Shown one piece after another: positions 1-8,481 of a stretch of 64,000 nucleotides of DNA. The DNA lies in the NCBI RefSeq assembly GCF_005405925.1, contig NZ_BJHV01000001.1:5146001-5210000 (forward strand). The letters run 5' to 3'. Every line of letters starts with the position of its first letter. Position 1 is the stretch's first letter. Origin of the DNA: Streptomyces antimycoticus. GTDB lineage: Bacteria; Actinomycetota; Actinomycetes; Streptomycetales; Streptomycetaceae. Made by a program: the position numbers and the translations under genes. Below the pieces are notes generated by a model. The model was not told where the DNA came from, searched no databases, and saw nothing but the letters and a program-made list of their open reading frames with translations.

Positions 1-26
1 GCGAAGACGCACAAGAGCAGAGGGAG

Positions 27-494
27 ATGGCGATGAGCGCAGCCGACGACGGCGGCAACCGCAGCCTCGGCCAGCTGGTGACGACGGCGACCACCGAGCT
101 GTCGGCGCTGATGCACGACGAGATCGCGCTGGCCAAGGCCGAGCTCCGGGTGGGGGCCAAGAAGGCCGCGGTCGGCAGCGGCGCGGGGATGGCGGCCGGG
201 GTGCTGCTGCTGTTCTCGCTGCCGGTGCTGAGCTTCGCCCTCGCCTACGGCATGCGCGCCTGGACCGGCCTCGGCCTCGCCTGGTGCTTTCTGATCGTGG
301 GCGGTATCTACTGGCTGTTCGCCGGCATCCTGGGGCTGCTGGCGCTGTTGAAGTTCAAGAAGGTCAAGGCCCCGAAGCGGTCGATCGCCTCGTCCAAGGA
401 GAGCGCCGCTGTGCTGGGGAGCGTCAAGCCGCATCCGCGTGCCGAGAGCAATGGCGGACGCTCCGTGCGGGATATGACACGCTCGTCGGCATGA
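27..494 (+). CDS. Holin-like small membrane protein (DUF1469 type)
   Basis: Predicted integral membrane protein of the phage-holin-like superfamily that is widespread in actinomycetes. Residues 1-45 are polar and include a Glu/Lys-rich helix (EIALAKAEL). Two hydrophobic segments follow near residues 48-75 and 82-109, then a basic tail beginning FKKVK. The 155-residue length fits the family. A purine-rich AGGGAG lies just ahead of the ATG. The stop codon overlaps the start of the next gene (ATGA at 491-494), so the two are probably translationally coupled. No lytic function is established for these chromosomal proteins; an envelope role is only a guess. Confidence 0.75.
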   Translation: MAMSAADDGGNRSLGQLVTTATTELSALMHDEIALAKAELRVGAKKAAVGSGAGMAAGVLLLFSLPVLSFALAYGMRAWTGLGLAWCFLIVGGIYWLFAGILGLLALLKFKKVKAPKRSIASSKESAAVLGSVKPHPRAESNGGRSVRDMTRSSA

Positions 495-1417
495 CCGTCC
501 CTGATACCTCCGCGTCGGTCGTACGGCTCGACGGCCCCTGGACCCACCGGGATGTCGCGGCCAACGGCGCGCGCTTCCACATCGCCGAGCTGGGTGACGG
601 CCCGCTGGTGCTGCTGCTGCACGGCTTTCCGCAGTTCTGGTGGACCTGGCGGCACCAGCTGCCCGCGCTCGCCGACGCCGGCTACCGCGCGGTCGCGATG
701 GATCTGCGCGGGGTGGGCGGCAGCGACCGTACGCCCAGGGGCTACGACCCGGCCAACCTCGCCCTCGACATCACCGGTGTGATCCGTTCGCTGGGCGAGC
801 CGGACGCCGCGCTCGTCGGCCATGACCTGGGCGGATACCTGGCGTGGACGGCCGCGGTGATGCGGCCGAAGCTGGTGCGGCGGCTCGCGGTGGCCTCGAT
901 GCCGCACCCCCGCCGCTGGCGCTCGGCGATGCTGGCGGACGTCAAGCAGAGCGCGGCCAGCTCCCATGTGTGGGGCTTCCAGCGGCCCTGGCTGCCCGAG
1001 CGCCAGCTGGTCGCGGACGACGCGGCGGCCGTGGGGCGGCTGATCCGGGAGTGGTCCGGGCCGCGACTGCCCGAGGACGAGGCCGTGGAGGTCTACCGGC
1101 GGGCGATGCGCATCCCCTCGACCGCGCACTGCTCGATCGAGCCGTACCGCTGGATGGTGCGGTCGCTGGCACGGCCGGACGGTTTCCAGTTCAACCGGCG
1201 AATGAAGCGGCCGGTGCAGGTCCCGACCCTGCATCTGCACGGGTCACTCGACCCGGTGATGCGGACCCGCAGCGCGGCGGGCTCCGGGGAGTATGTCGAG
1301 GCCCCCTACCGCTGGCGGCTCTTCGACGGGCTCGGCCACTTCCCGCACGAGGAAGACCCCCAGGCCTTCACCGCTGAGCTGATCAACTGGCTGAAGGACC
1401 CCGAACCCGACCGCTGA
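491..1417 (+). CDS. Alpha/beta hydrolase, epoxide-hydrolase-like
   Basis: 308-residue alpha/beta-fold hydrolase. The oxyanion motif HGFP is at residues 44-47. The nucleophile elbow reads GHDLGG, which puts an Asp (D112) at the nucleophile position, as in epoxide hydrolases and haloalkane dehalogenases rather than serine esterases. A late acid lies in HGSLDP and the catalytic His is H283 in LGHFPHEEDP. The ATG at 491 was chosen over an upstream in-frame start because it makes a 4-bp overlap with the preceding stop and leaves a family-typical N terminus. The substrate cannot be told from sequence. Expected to be cytosolic and co-transcribed with the membrane protein upstream. Confidence 0.85.
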   Translation: MTVPDTSASVVRLDGPWTHRDVAANGARFHIAELGDGPLVLLLHGFPQFWWTWRHQLPALADAGYRAVAMDLRGVGGSDRTPRGYDPANLALDITGVIRSLGEPDAALVGHDLGGYLAWTAAVMRPKLVRRLAVASMPHPRRWRSAMLADVKQSAASSHVWGFQRPWLPERQLVADDAAAVGRLIREWSGPRLPEDEAVEVYRRAMRIPSTAHCSIEPYRWMVRSLARPDGFQFNRRMKRPVQVPTLHLHGSLDPVMRTRSAAGSGEYVEAPYRWRLFDGLGHFPHEEDPQAFTAELINWLKDPEPDR

Positions 1418-1923
1418 ACGGCGTCAACCGTACGCATTCCGACCGCGCGACGGCGGTTGAGCGAACATCTGTTTTTCGAACAGCCAATTGCCTGGAGCAT
1501 AGGCCAATTGCCGCAGCCACCGGCGATTACGGACCTTGGGTCAGGGGCAGACACCGAGGTATGGGCTGGACGCACGACTACCGTGACGCACCAAACAGCC
1601 GCGGCCCCCAGGCCGCCGCTACTGCCAATGCCGCGCTGGGTGTTTCCGAGCGGGGCGGCTCCGGGCCTACCCAAGGCCATGACCCGAACCTCGGGATTCC
1701 CCGCATTATCCGCCGCCGGGCCCGGTGGGTCTCGGCGCGGTTGCGCCATCCACGCAGCCGCTAGCAGTACCTCCGGCGCGGCCCGGGGCCCGGCGACACC
1801 GGAAACCCCTGGTAGCACGCTCGGTACCACCGGATCACCCCGCTTTGGAGGGCCTCTCCGCTCTGGAGGGCCACACTCCGCCGGGCGCATCCGCTCCGGA
1901 GGGCATATCCCTCGGCCACCGCG
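1418..1923. other. Convergent intergenic region with short repeats
   Basis: About 500 bp between the convergent hydrolase and marP genes. Open frames here lack recognisable protein features and look like shadows. Near the marP end there are three copies of a 14-base unit, ccgctYYggagggc, at 1840-1853, 1858-1871 and 1891-1904. No clear hairpin terminator was found. Confidence 0.5.
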
Positions 1924-3123
1924 CTAGAGGGCACACCCCTGGCTGTCCACCGGCTGGTCGGCCGTACGCCCCTTCTCGATGTCCTCGCTCACCTCGTCCG
2001 CCGTCAGCGCGTACCCGGTTTCGGCATCGTCGAGGGACTTGGCGAAGACCACGCCGTACACCCGCCCCTGCGGGGTGAGCAGCGGACCGCCGGAGTTGCC
2101 CTGCCGCACGGTCGCGTACAGCGAGTACACATCGCGGTGCACGGTGGAGCGGCGGTAGATGTCGGGGCCGTTGGCCTCGATACGGCCGCGGACGCGGGCG
2201 GCGCGCACATCGAAGGCGCCGTTCTCCGGGAAGCCGGCGACGATCGCGCCGTCACCGGAGCGCGCGTCGTCCTGGGCGAACTGGAGCGCCGGGGCCTGCA
2301 GCGAGGGCACATCGAGGACCGCGATATCGCGCTTCCAGTCGTAGAGCACGACCTTGGCGTCGTACAGCCGGCCCTCGCCGCCTATCTGTACGGTCGGGTC
2401 GCTGACGCCGCCGACGACATGGGCGTTGGTCATGACCCGGTTCGGTGCGAAGACGAAGCCGCTGCCCTCGAGGACCTTGCCGCAGCTGGGGGCGGTGCCG
2501 ACGACCTTGACGATGCTCTCCTGCGCCCGCGTGGCCACCGGGGACTGGGCGAGTGCGGGATCGGGCTGCGGCACCGAGGTGATCGGCTCGTTGGCGAACG
2601 GCGAGAAGACCTGCGGGAAGCCGTTCTGCGCGAGCACGGACGAGAAGTCGGTGAACCAGGTGTTCGCCTCGTCCGGAACGACGCGGGAGACCCCGAGCAG
2701 CACCTTGGAGTCACGGACCTCCCTGCCCAGGGTGGGGAGCGAGGTCTGCGCCACCAGGGAGCCGATCAGCCAGGACACCAGCAGCATCGCCAGGACGTTC
2801 ACCAGCGCGCCGCCGGTGGCGTCCAGGGCGCGCGCCGGTGACCAGGTGATGTACCGCCGCAGCTTGTTTCCCAGGTGAGTGGTGGCGGCCTGGCCGACCG
2901 AGGCACACACGATCACCAGGACGATCGCCACCACGGCACCGACCGTGCCGGGGGATGTCTTGTCGGACGTGCCGTCCCATATGAGCGGCAGCAGATAGAC
3001 CGCGATCAGCCCGCCCCCGATGAACCCCGTCACCGACAGCACGCCGACGACAAAGCCCTGGCGGTAGCCGACGACCGCGAACCATACGGCGGCGAGCAGC
3101 AGCAGGATGTCCAGCACATTCAC
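1924..3123 (-). CDS. marP: MarP family membrane-anchored serine protease
   Basis: 399-residue protein with a CvpA-like N-terminal half of about four membrane segments (residues 3-20, 25-47, 61-80 and 104-125) and an extracytoplasmic chymotrypsin-fold protease from about residue 190. The triad is readable: His235 in TNAHVVGG, Asp266 in KRDIAVLDV and Ser344 in QGNSGGPLL. Cys214 and a Cys three residues from the C terminus are placed to form the disulfide known in the mycobacterial enzyme. In mycobacteria MarP supports acid and oxidative stress resistance by acting in the periplasm on cell-wall enzymes; the same role here is inference. It lies 12 bp downstream of the NUDIX gene and is probably in an operon with it and nth. 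Confidence 0.93.
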   Translation of the reverse strand: MNVLDILLLLAAVWFAVVGYRQGFVVGVLSVTGFIGGGLIAVYLLPLIWDGTSDKTSPGTVGAVVAIVLVIVCASVGQAATTHLGNKLRRYITWSPARALDATGGALVNVLAMLLVSWLIGSLVAQTSLPTLGREVRDSKVLLGVSRVVPDEANTWFTDFSSVLAQNGFPQVFSPFANEPITSVPQPDPALAQSPVATRAQESIVKVVGTAPSCGKVLEGSGFVFAPNRVMTNAHVVGGVSDPTVQIGGEGRLYDAKVVLYDWKRDIAVLDVPSLQAPALQFAQDDARSGDGAIVAGFPENGAFDVRAARVRGRIEANGPDIYRRSTVHRDVYSLYATVRQGNSGGPLLTPQGRVYGVVFAKSLDDAETGYALTADEVSEDIEKGRTADQPVDSQGCAL

Positions 3124-3135
3124 CGGAACACCGTC

Positions 3136-3822
3136 TCATGCGCGCCAGTCGAGTGAGACGTGCTTGGCGCGGTCCCAAGGTCGCTCCCACCCCGCGAAAT
3201 GCAGGATGCGATCGATCACTCCGGCGGTGAAGCCCCAGACCAGAGCGGATCCCACCAGGAAGGCGGGCCCCTGGTGGCCGCTGGGGTGGACGGTCGTGGC
3301 CCGGTTCGCCGGGTCCGTGAGATCCGCCACGGGAACCGTGAAGACCCGGGCCGTCTCGGCCGGGTCCACGGCCCCGACCGGGCTGGGCCGGCGCCACCAG
3401 CCGAGCACCGGGGTGACGACGAAACCGCTCACCGGGATGTAGAGCCGCGGCAGCACCGCGAAGACCTGCACCCCCGAGGGGTCGAGCCCCGTCTCCTCCT
3501 CGGCCTCGCGCAGCGCCGCGCGCAGCGGGCCCTCCTCGTCCGGATCCCCGTCCTCCGGATCGAGGGCGCCGCCGGGGAAGGAGGGCTGGCCGGCGTGCGA
3601 GCGCAGCGAGCCGGAGCGCTCCATGAGGAGCAGCTCCGGGCCGTCGGCGCCCTCGCCGAAAAGCACCAGCACGGCGGAGGGGCGGCCGCCGCCCTGCGGG
3701 GGCGGCAGGAACCGGCTCAGCTGACGCGGCTCGATCGTCTCGGCCAGCCGCGCCACCGGCAGCAGCCACTCGGGCAGCCCATGGGCACTGACCTCCACGT
3801 CCCCGCCGTACGTGCTCGTCAC
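3136..3822 (-). CDS. NUDIX CoA pyrophosphatase (UPF0035/NudL-like)
   Basis: 228-residue NUDIX hydrolase. The UPF0035-type motif upstream of the NUDIX box is present ([15 protein letters not shown] followed by FPGG), as is the REAEEETG core of the box. This combination marks the CoA/acyl-CoA diphosphatase branch, which cleaves CoA to 4'-phosphopantetheine and 3',5'-ADP. The GTG start at 3822 is chosen because it overlaps the nth stop in a GTGA and leaves a sensible N terminus; the frame remains open upstream but reads as antisense nonsense through nth. It sits between nth and marP. Confidence 0.85.
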   Translation of the reverse strand: MTSTYGGDVEVSAHGLPEWLLPVARLAETIEPRQLSRFLPPPQGGGRPSAVLVLFGEGADGPELLLMERSGSLRSHAGQPSFPGGALDPEDGDPDEEGPLRAALREAEEETGLDPSGVQVFAVLPRLYIPVSGFVVTPVLGWWRRPSPVGAVDPAETARVFTVPVADLTDPANRATTVHPSGHQGPAFLVGSALVWGFTAGVIDRILHFAGWERPWDRAKHVSLDWRA

Positions 3823-4733
3823 TCGGCGGCTCCCAGGGGGGCGGCGGGACGGCCGGGGTAGTCGGACGGCGGGCGCAGGCGCTGGCCCGGCTGGCCGCCC
3901 ATCTCGTACTTCAGCAGCTTCTTCGCCTTGTCCGGGTCGGTCTCGCCCTCCCCGTACGCCGGGCAGAGCGGGGCGATCGGGCAGGCGCCGCACGCGGGCT
4001 TGCGGGCGTGGCAGACGCGGCGGCCGTGGAAGATGATGCGGTGCGAGAGCATCGTCCACTCGCTCTTGGGGAAGAGCGCGGCGATCTCCGCCTCGACCTT
4101 CTCGGGGTCCTCCTGGGCGGTCCACTTCCAGCGCCGCACCAGCCGCCCGAAGTGGGTGTCCACGGTCAGGCCCGGCACCCCGAAGGCATTGCCGAGCACC
4201 ACATTGGCCGTCTTACGGCCGACACCGGGCAGGGTGACCAGATCCTCGAGCCGGCCCGGGACCTCGCCGCCGAAGCGGTCACGGAGGGCTGCGGACAGGC
4301 CCAGCAGCGATTTGGCCTTGGCGCGGAAGAAGCCGGTCGGCCGGATCAGCTGCTCCAGGGCCTCCGGGTCGGCTGCCGCCATGTCCTCGGGCGTCGGATA
4401 GGCGGCGAAGAGCGCGGGGGTGGTCTGGTTGACCCGCAGATCGGTGGTCTGGGCGGACAGGACCGTGGCCACCAGAAGCTGGAAGGGGCTCTCGAAGTCC
4501 AGCTCGGGATGGGCGTACGGATACACCTCGGCGAGCTCGCGGTTGATGCGCCGGGCACGGCGGACGAGGGCGAGCCGGGACTCGGGGCGGGCGCCCTTCG
4601 AGCCCTTGACCGATTTATGCGGCTTCGCGGCTTCTGCCGACTCAGCGGACTCTTGTTCGCCCACAGCGGAATTACGAGGTGCGGTCACCCGTCCGGCCCC
4701 CTTGCCCTGTGCTCTCACCGGCGTATTGGACAC
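3819..4733 (-). CDS. nth: Endonuclease III (DNA glycosylase/AP lyase)
   Basis: Base-excision repair glycosylase/AP lyase for oxidised pyrimidines. The helix-hairpin-helix [13 protein letters not shown] carries the catalytic Lys, the VDTHFGRL segment carries the catalytic Asp, and the C-terminal [4Fe-4S] site has the C-x6-C-x2-C-x5-C pattern ([17 protein letters not shown]). At 304 residues it is longer than E. coli Nth (211) because of a low-complexity N-terminal extension of about 60 residues rich in Ala, Glu and Lys. An internal start is therefore possible. First gene of the nth-NUDIX-marP run and divergent from crp. Confidence 0.93.
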   Translation of the reverse strand: MSNTPVRAQGKGAGRVTAPRNSAVGEQESAESAEAAKPHKSVKGSKGARPESRLALVRRARRINRELAEVYPYAHPELDFESPFQLLVATVLSAQTTDLRVNQTTPALFAAYPTPEDMAAADPEALEQLIRPTGFFRAKAKSLLGLSAALRDRFGGEVPGRLEDLVTLPGVGRKTANVVLGNAFGVPGLTVDTHFGRLVRRWKWTAQEDPEKVEAEIAALFPKSEWTMLSHRIIFHGRRVCHARKPACGACPIAPLCPAYGEGETDPDKAKKLLKYEMGGQPGQRLRPPSDYPGRPAAPLGAAE

Positions 4734-4835
4734 CCGGCCAGCCTAAGCCCACCCACTGACATCCGCCCCGGCCACCGCGAAGAGGTCCCCAATCGGACCC
4801 CTGCCGCACAGCTCGGCAGGCCAGTGCGTCAAACT

Positions 4836-4851
4836 TGTGATTGATCGCACT
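4836..4851. promoter_or_regulatory. Candidate Crp binding site upstream of crp
   Basis: TGTGATTGATCGCACT resembles TGTGA-N6-TCACA, with both GTG and CAC cores at the right spacing and a weaker right half. It lies about 60 bp upstream of the crp start, in the divergent nth/crp region, so autoregulation is plausible. This is motif matching only. Confidence 0.35.
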
Positions 4852-4912
4852 GTTTTACCGTCCGGCATCATGGGGACGTCGGTCCCCTGTGCATGTCGAC
4901 AAGGAGAGACTC

Positions 4913-5587
4913 GTGGACGACGTTCTGCGGCGCGCCCCGCTCTTCGCGGCGCTCGATGACGAGCAGGCCGCTGAGCTGCGCGCCTCCATGGGAGAGGTCA
5001 CCCTCGCGCGGGGTGACGCGCTCTTCCACGAAGGGGACCCCGGCGATCGCCTGTACGTGGTCACCGAGGGCAAGGTGAAGCTCCACCGCACCTCTCCCGA
5101 CGGCCGCGAGAACATGCTCGCCGTGCTCGGCCCCGGCGAGCTGATCGGCGAACTGTCGCTTTTCGACCCCGGCCCGCGTACCGCCACCGCCACCGCCCTT
5201 ACCGAGGTCAAGCTGCTCGGCCTCGGCCACGGCGATCTGCAGCCGTGGCTGAACGCCCGGCCCGAGGTCGCCTCCGCGCTGCTGCGCGCGGTCGCCCGGC
5301 GCCTGCGCAAGACCAACGACCAGATGTCCGACCTGGTCTTCTCCGACGTTCCCGGCCGGGTCGCCAGGGCCCTGCTGGACCTGTCGCGCCGCTTCGGCGT
5401 GCAGTCGGAGGAGGGCATCCACGTCGTCCACGACCTGACCCAGGAGGAGCTGGCCCAGCTGGTCGGCGCCTCCCGCGAGACCGTCAACAAGGCGCTCGCC
5501 GACTTCGCGGGCCGCGGCTGGCTGCGGCTGGAGGCGCGCGCGGTGATCCTGCTGGACGTCGAGCGGCTGGCCAAGCGCTCCCGCTGA
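4913..5587 (+). CDS. crp: Crp/Fnr family transcriptional regulator
   Basis: 224-residue cyclic-nucleotide-binding regulator, matching the length of Streptomyces Crp. The N-terminal cNMP-binding domain contains GDRLYVVTEGKVKLHR and the phosphate-binding-cassette region GELIGELSLFDPGPRTATATA. A C-terminal winged HTH includes TQEELAQLVGASRETVNKAL. The start is the GTG at 4913, preceded by AAGGAGAGA at a good distance; the in-frame TTG at 4841 would add 24 residues absent from the family. In Streptomyces Crp controls spore germination, colony development and much secondary metabolism. A strong terminator follows. Confidence 0.95.
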   Translation: MDDVLRRAPLFAALDDEQAAELRASMGEVTLARGDALFHEGDPGDRLYVVTEGKVKLHRTSPDGRENMLAVLGPGELIGELSLFDPGPRTATATALTEVKLLGLGHGDLQPWLNARPEVASALLRAVARRLRKTNDQMSDLVFSDVPGRVARALLDLSRRFGVQSEEGIHVVHDLTQEELAQLVGASRETVNKALADFAGRGWLRLEARAVILLDVERLAKRSR

Positions 5588-5632
5588 CGCCGGACGGAAC
5601 CGCCGGACGGAACGGATACGCGAAAACGGAAC

Positions 5633-5668
5633 GTAAGGGCCCCGCCGGGATTCCGGCGGGGCCCTTAC
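5633..5668. terminator. Hairpin terminator between crp and the MBL gene
   Basis: Perfect 16-bp stem (5633-5648 with 5653-5668) around a GATT loop. It lies between convergent genes, so it can serve both strands. Confidence 0.8.
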
Positions 5669-5716
5669 GGCGCTCCTGAGTGGACCGCAGCCCGCCAGAT
5701 TTCAGGAAAAGCGAGC

Positions 5717-6547
5717 TCAGATCAGCCCGTGCTCGCGCAGATAGTCCAGCTGGGCCCGCACCGACAGCTCCGCCGCCGGCCACAGGGACCGGTCCACGTC
5801 CGCGTACACCCGCGCCACGACCTCCGAGGGAGTCCGGTGGCCGTCCTCGACGGCCGTCTCCACCTGTGCGAGGCGGTTGGCGCGATGCGCGAGGTAGTAC
5901 TCCACGACGCCCCGGGCGTCGTTCAGCACCGGCCCGTGCCCCGGCAGGACCGTGTCCACCCCGTCGTCCACCGTCAGCGAGCGCAGCCGCCGCAGCGAGT
6001 CCAGATAGTCGCCGAGCCGCCCGTCCGGATGCGCGACGACGGTCGTGCCCCGCCCGAGCACCGTGTCGCCCGTAAGGACCGCGCCATCGGCCGGAAGGTG
6101 GAAGGACAGCGAGTCGGCGGTGTGGCCGGGCGTGGGCACCACCCGTAGCTCCAGACCGCCGGTGGTTATGACGTCTCTCAGCCCCAGCCCCTCGTCGCCC
6201 AGCCGCAGCGCCGGATCCAGGGCCCTTACGGACGTCCGCGTCAGCTCGGCGAAGCGTGCCGCGCCCTCCGCGTGGTCCGGGTGGCCATGGGTGAGAAGGG
6301 TCAGCGCGACCCGCCTGCCCGCCCGCTCCGCGGTCGCGATGACGTCCTTGAGGTGTGCGTCGTCGAGCGGCCCGGGGTCGATGACGACGGCGAGGTCGGA
6401 GTCGGGCTCGGCGACGATCCAGGTGTTGGTGCCGTCCAGCGTCATGGGCGAGGCGTTCGGCGCCAGGACGCAGAAGGACCGGTCGGTGGCCGGGCCGCCG
6501 ATGCTGCCCCCACGCGGCTGGCCGGGCAGAGCGGATGCGTACGTCAT
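5717..6547 (-). CDS. MBL-fold metallo-hydrolase (LACTB2-like)
   Basis: 276-residue metallo-beta-lactamase-fold hydrolase. Metal ligands are visible in THGHPDH (HxHxDH), the PTPGHTADS His, the Asp of TGDTVLG and the late His of LPGHGP. Similar proteins are annotated as LACTB2-like hydrolases or glyoxalase-II relatives; the true substrate is unknown. It is translated from an ATG overlapping the upstream NUDIX stop (ATGA at 6544-6547), so it is the second gene of a coupled pair. Confidence 0.85.
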   Translation of the reverse strand: MTYASALPGQPRGGSIGGPATDRSFCVLAPNASPMTLDGTNTWIVAEPDSDLAVVIDPGPLDDAHLKDVIATAERAGRRVALTLLTHGHPDHAEGAARFAELTRTSVRALDPALRLGDEGLGLRDVITTGGLELRVVPTPGHTADSLSFHLPADGAVLTGDTVLGRGTTVVAHPDGRLGDYLDSLRRLRSLTVDDGVDTVLPGHGPVLNDARGVVEYYLAHRANRLAQVETAVEDGHRTPSEVVARVYADVDRSLWPAAELSVRAQLDYLREHGLI

Positions 6548-7602
6548 GCGGAGGGTCCCCCCGTGGCTCCCGGGATGTGCTTGGTGAACTCATCATGACC
6601 CGGCCAGCTCAACACCAGTTCACCGTTTTCCACCCGCGCCTGGGCCAGCACCGGCGTCAGATCCCGGTCCGCCGCCGCGACCAGTACGTCGGCGACCGAG
6701 CCATGGGCCGCGAGCTGCCGCAGCGTCGCGATCGTGGGCGGCATCATCAGCAGCTCGCCCCGGTCATAGCCGTCAGCCGCGTCGCCCGGGCGGATCCAGA
6801 CGGTCCGGTCCGCCTCCGTGGAGGCGTTACGGGTGCGCTGCCCCCGCGGCAGCGCAGCCACGAAGAACCAGGTGTCGTAGCGGCGCGGTTCGAACTCAGG
6901 GGTGATCCAGCGCGCCCAGCAGCCCAGCAGATCGGAGCGGAGCACAAGCCCCCGGCGATCCAGGAACTCCGCGAACGACAGATCCCGCGCGACCAGCGCC
7001 GCGCGGTCCGTCTCCCAGTCGTCCCCCGTCGTGTCCGCGACCACGGTGTGCGGCGTGGGGCCTGCCAGCAGGACCCCCGCTTCCTCGAAGGTCTCGCGGA
7101 CCGCCGCGCACACGATGGCCTGAGCCTGCGTCGCCTCGCTCGGGTCCAGCCCCAGCCGCCGCGCCCACTGCGCCCGCGAGGGACCGGCCCAAGTGACCAT
7201 CCGCTCGTCGCGCGGATCCACGGAACCGCCCGGATAGGCGTACGCGCCTCCGGCGAAAGCCATGGAGGCGCGTCTGCGCAGCATGTAGACGGCGAGCCGG
7301 TGGGCCCCTCCGGCCGCGTTACGCAGGCCCTCTGGGGGCGTTTCAGAGCCTTCCGGGGCCTCCGCGGGCTCCGGCACCGTGCCGCGCCTCTCCGGTGCGT
7401 CGAGCTCGTCCGGTGAGTGCTCCCCGTCCCGGCCCTGTGCGTCCTGTGGTGTGTCCTGCCCGTCCGTTCCGTCCGGTCCGTCCCGCAGCAGCAGCACGGT
7501 GGCGGCCCGGCGCGGTGTCACCGGTGTGAGCTCGCCCGCCGACAAGAGGCGGATCCGCTCTGGCCACTCGGGTGGATACCACTGGCCATTCGTAGTGGAC
7601 AT
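6544..7602 (-). CDS. NUDIX hydrolase, NUDT19-like with split box
   Basis: 352-residue NUDIX protein. The helix core AAVRETFEEAGVLL is clear, but about 45 residues separate it from the glycines of YAYPGGSVDP. That long insertion is typical of the NUDT19/NUDT8-type branch rather than MutT. Residues around 30-85 form a low-complexity Asp/Gln/Glu/Pro-rich linker. An intact box suggests an active diphosphatase, possibly on acyl-CoA, but this is family-based inference. Coupled to the downstream MBL hydrolase by a 4-bp overlap. Confidence 0.8.
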   Translation of the reverse strand: MSTTNGQWYPPEWPERIRLLSAGELTPVTPRRAATVLLLRDGPDGTDGQDTPQDAQGRDGEHSPDELDAPERRGTVPEPAEAPEGSETPPEGLRNAAGGAHRLAVYMLRRRASMAFAGGAYAYPGGSVDPRDERMVTWAGPSRAQWARRLGLDPSEATQAQAIVCAAVRETFEEAGVLLAGPTPHTVVADTTGDDWETDRAALVARDLSFAEFLDRRGLVLRSDLLGCWARWITPEFEPRRYDTWFFVAALPRGQRTRNASTEADRTVWIRPGDAADGYDRGELLMMPPTIATLRQLAAHGSVADVLVAAADRDLTPVLAQARVENGELVLSWPGHDEFTKHIPGATGGPSA

Positions 7603-7763
7603 GGCCGGATGCTATGCGCTTACGGGCTGATGTTCGAGTGGCACCGGCGGCGCCACGCCGGGGCCGGCCCGCGTACCGGCGGTCACACCGGTCCGCGCCC
7701 ACCGGCCCACCGGCACGGCCCGCCCAAGGCCCGACCCCCAGTCCCCGACTTCGAGGCCCGTCG

Positions 7764-7801
7764 GTCGGCGACCTCGACGCTCGCTAGTCGGCGACCTCGA
7801 C
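7764..7801. repeat. 15-bp direct repeat at the RidA gene end
   Basis: gtcggcgacctcgac occurs at 7764-7778 and again at 7787-7801. The second copy contains the last RidA codons and the first lies just past the stop, which suggests a small local duplication. Confidence 0.6.
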
Positions 7802-8254
7802 CTGGATCTCGACCTCGACCGGCGCGTCCAGCGGCAGCACCGCCACGCCCACCGCGCTGCGCGCGTGCACGCCCGCGTCGCCCAGGGCCTCGCCCAGCAG
7901 CTCGCTCGCGCCGTTGACGACACCCGGCTGGCCGGTGAAGTCCGGTGCCGAGGCGACGAAACCGACGACCTTCACGACACGCACGACCCGGTCGAGGTCA
8001 CCGACGACCGACTTCACGGCGGCCAGGGCGTTCAGCGCACAGATGCGCGCCAGCTCCTTGGCCTCCTCCGGGGTCACCTCCGCGCCGACCTTGCCGGTCA
8101 CGCCCAGCTTCCCCTCGACCAGCGGCAGCTGGCCCGAGGTGTAGACGTACGGACCGGTGCGCAGCGCGGGCACATACGAGGCCAGGGGCGCCGCGACCTC
8201 GGGCAGCTTCAGGCCGAGCCCGGCGAGCCTGCCCTCGACGGTGCCGCCCGCCAT
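7784..8254 (-). CDS. RidA family enamine/imine deaminase-like protein
   Basis: 156-residue YjgF/YER057c/UK114 protein. The family core is readable: GPYVYTSGQLPLVEG, a central helix around CALNALAAVKSVVGDLDRV, and a C-terminal strand RSAVGVAVLPLDAPVEVE. The Arg that binds substrate carboxylate in true RidA proteins is not obvious at the usual late position, so this may be one of the paralogues with altered activity. Its ATG overlaps the stop of the DUF4177 gene (8252-8256). Confidence 0.82.
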   Translation of the reverse strand: MAGGTVEGRLAGLGLKLPEVAAPLASYVPALRTGPYVYTSGQLPLVEGKLGVTGKVGAEVTPEEAKELARICALNALAAVKSVVGDLDRVVRVVKVVGFVASAPDFTGQPGVVNGASELLGEALGDAGVHARSAVGVAVLPLDAPVEVEIQVEVAD

Positions 8255-8409
8255 CAGCCCTTCTCCCGCTTCAGGTAGGCCACCAGCTGCTCAGGGTTCG
8301 GCCCGGGGACGACCTGGACCAGCTCCCAGCCGTCCTCGCCCCAGGTGTCCAGAATCTGCTTCGTGGCGTGTACGAGCAGCGGTACGGTCGCATATTCCCA
8401 CTTGGTCAT
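8254..8409 (-). CDS. Small DUF4177-like protein
   Basis: 51-residue protein beginning MTKWEYATVPLLVHATKQIL. It contains the GEDGWELVQVV core common to DUF4177-type proteins and ends in a basic YLKREKG tail. Much longer frames through this segment are antisense to the ATPase gene. It is translationally coupled to the RidA gene by a 4-bp overlap and divergent from the ArsA-like pair with only 72 bp between. Function unknown. Confidence 0.8.
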   Translation of the reverse strand: MTKWEYATVPLLVHATKQILDTWGEDGWELVQVVPGPNPEQLVAYLKREKG

Positions 8410-8481
8410 GGGGCCGACTGTAATGCCTCTCCGCCGGGCCCTGGTGCGTAGGGCGAGGGGCGACTGGTTAGGCTCCCCAGT

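Noticed and set aside
1455..1475. SOS-box-like gcgaacatctgttttt
   Set aside because: The second half lacks the GTTC core and no damage-response gene follows.
1457..1927. Open frames after the epoxide-hydrolase-like gene
   Set aside because: No ribosome site, low-complexity Pro/Arg/Gly composition, and several overlapping frames are equally open.
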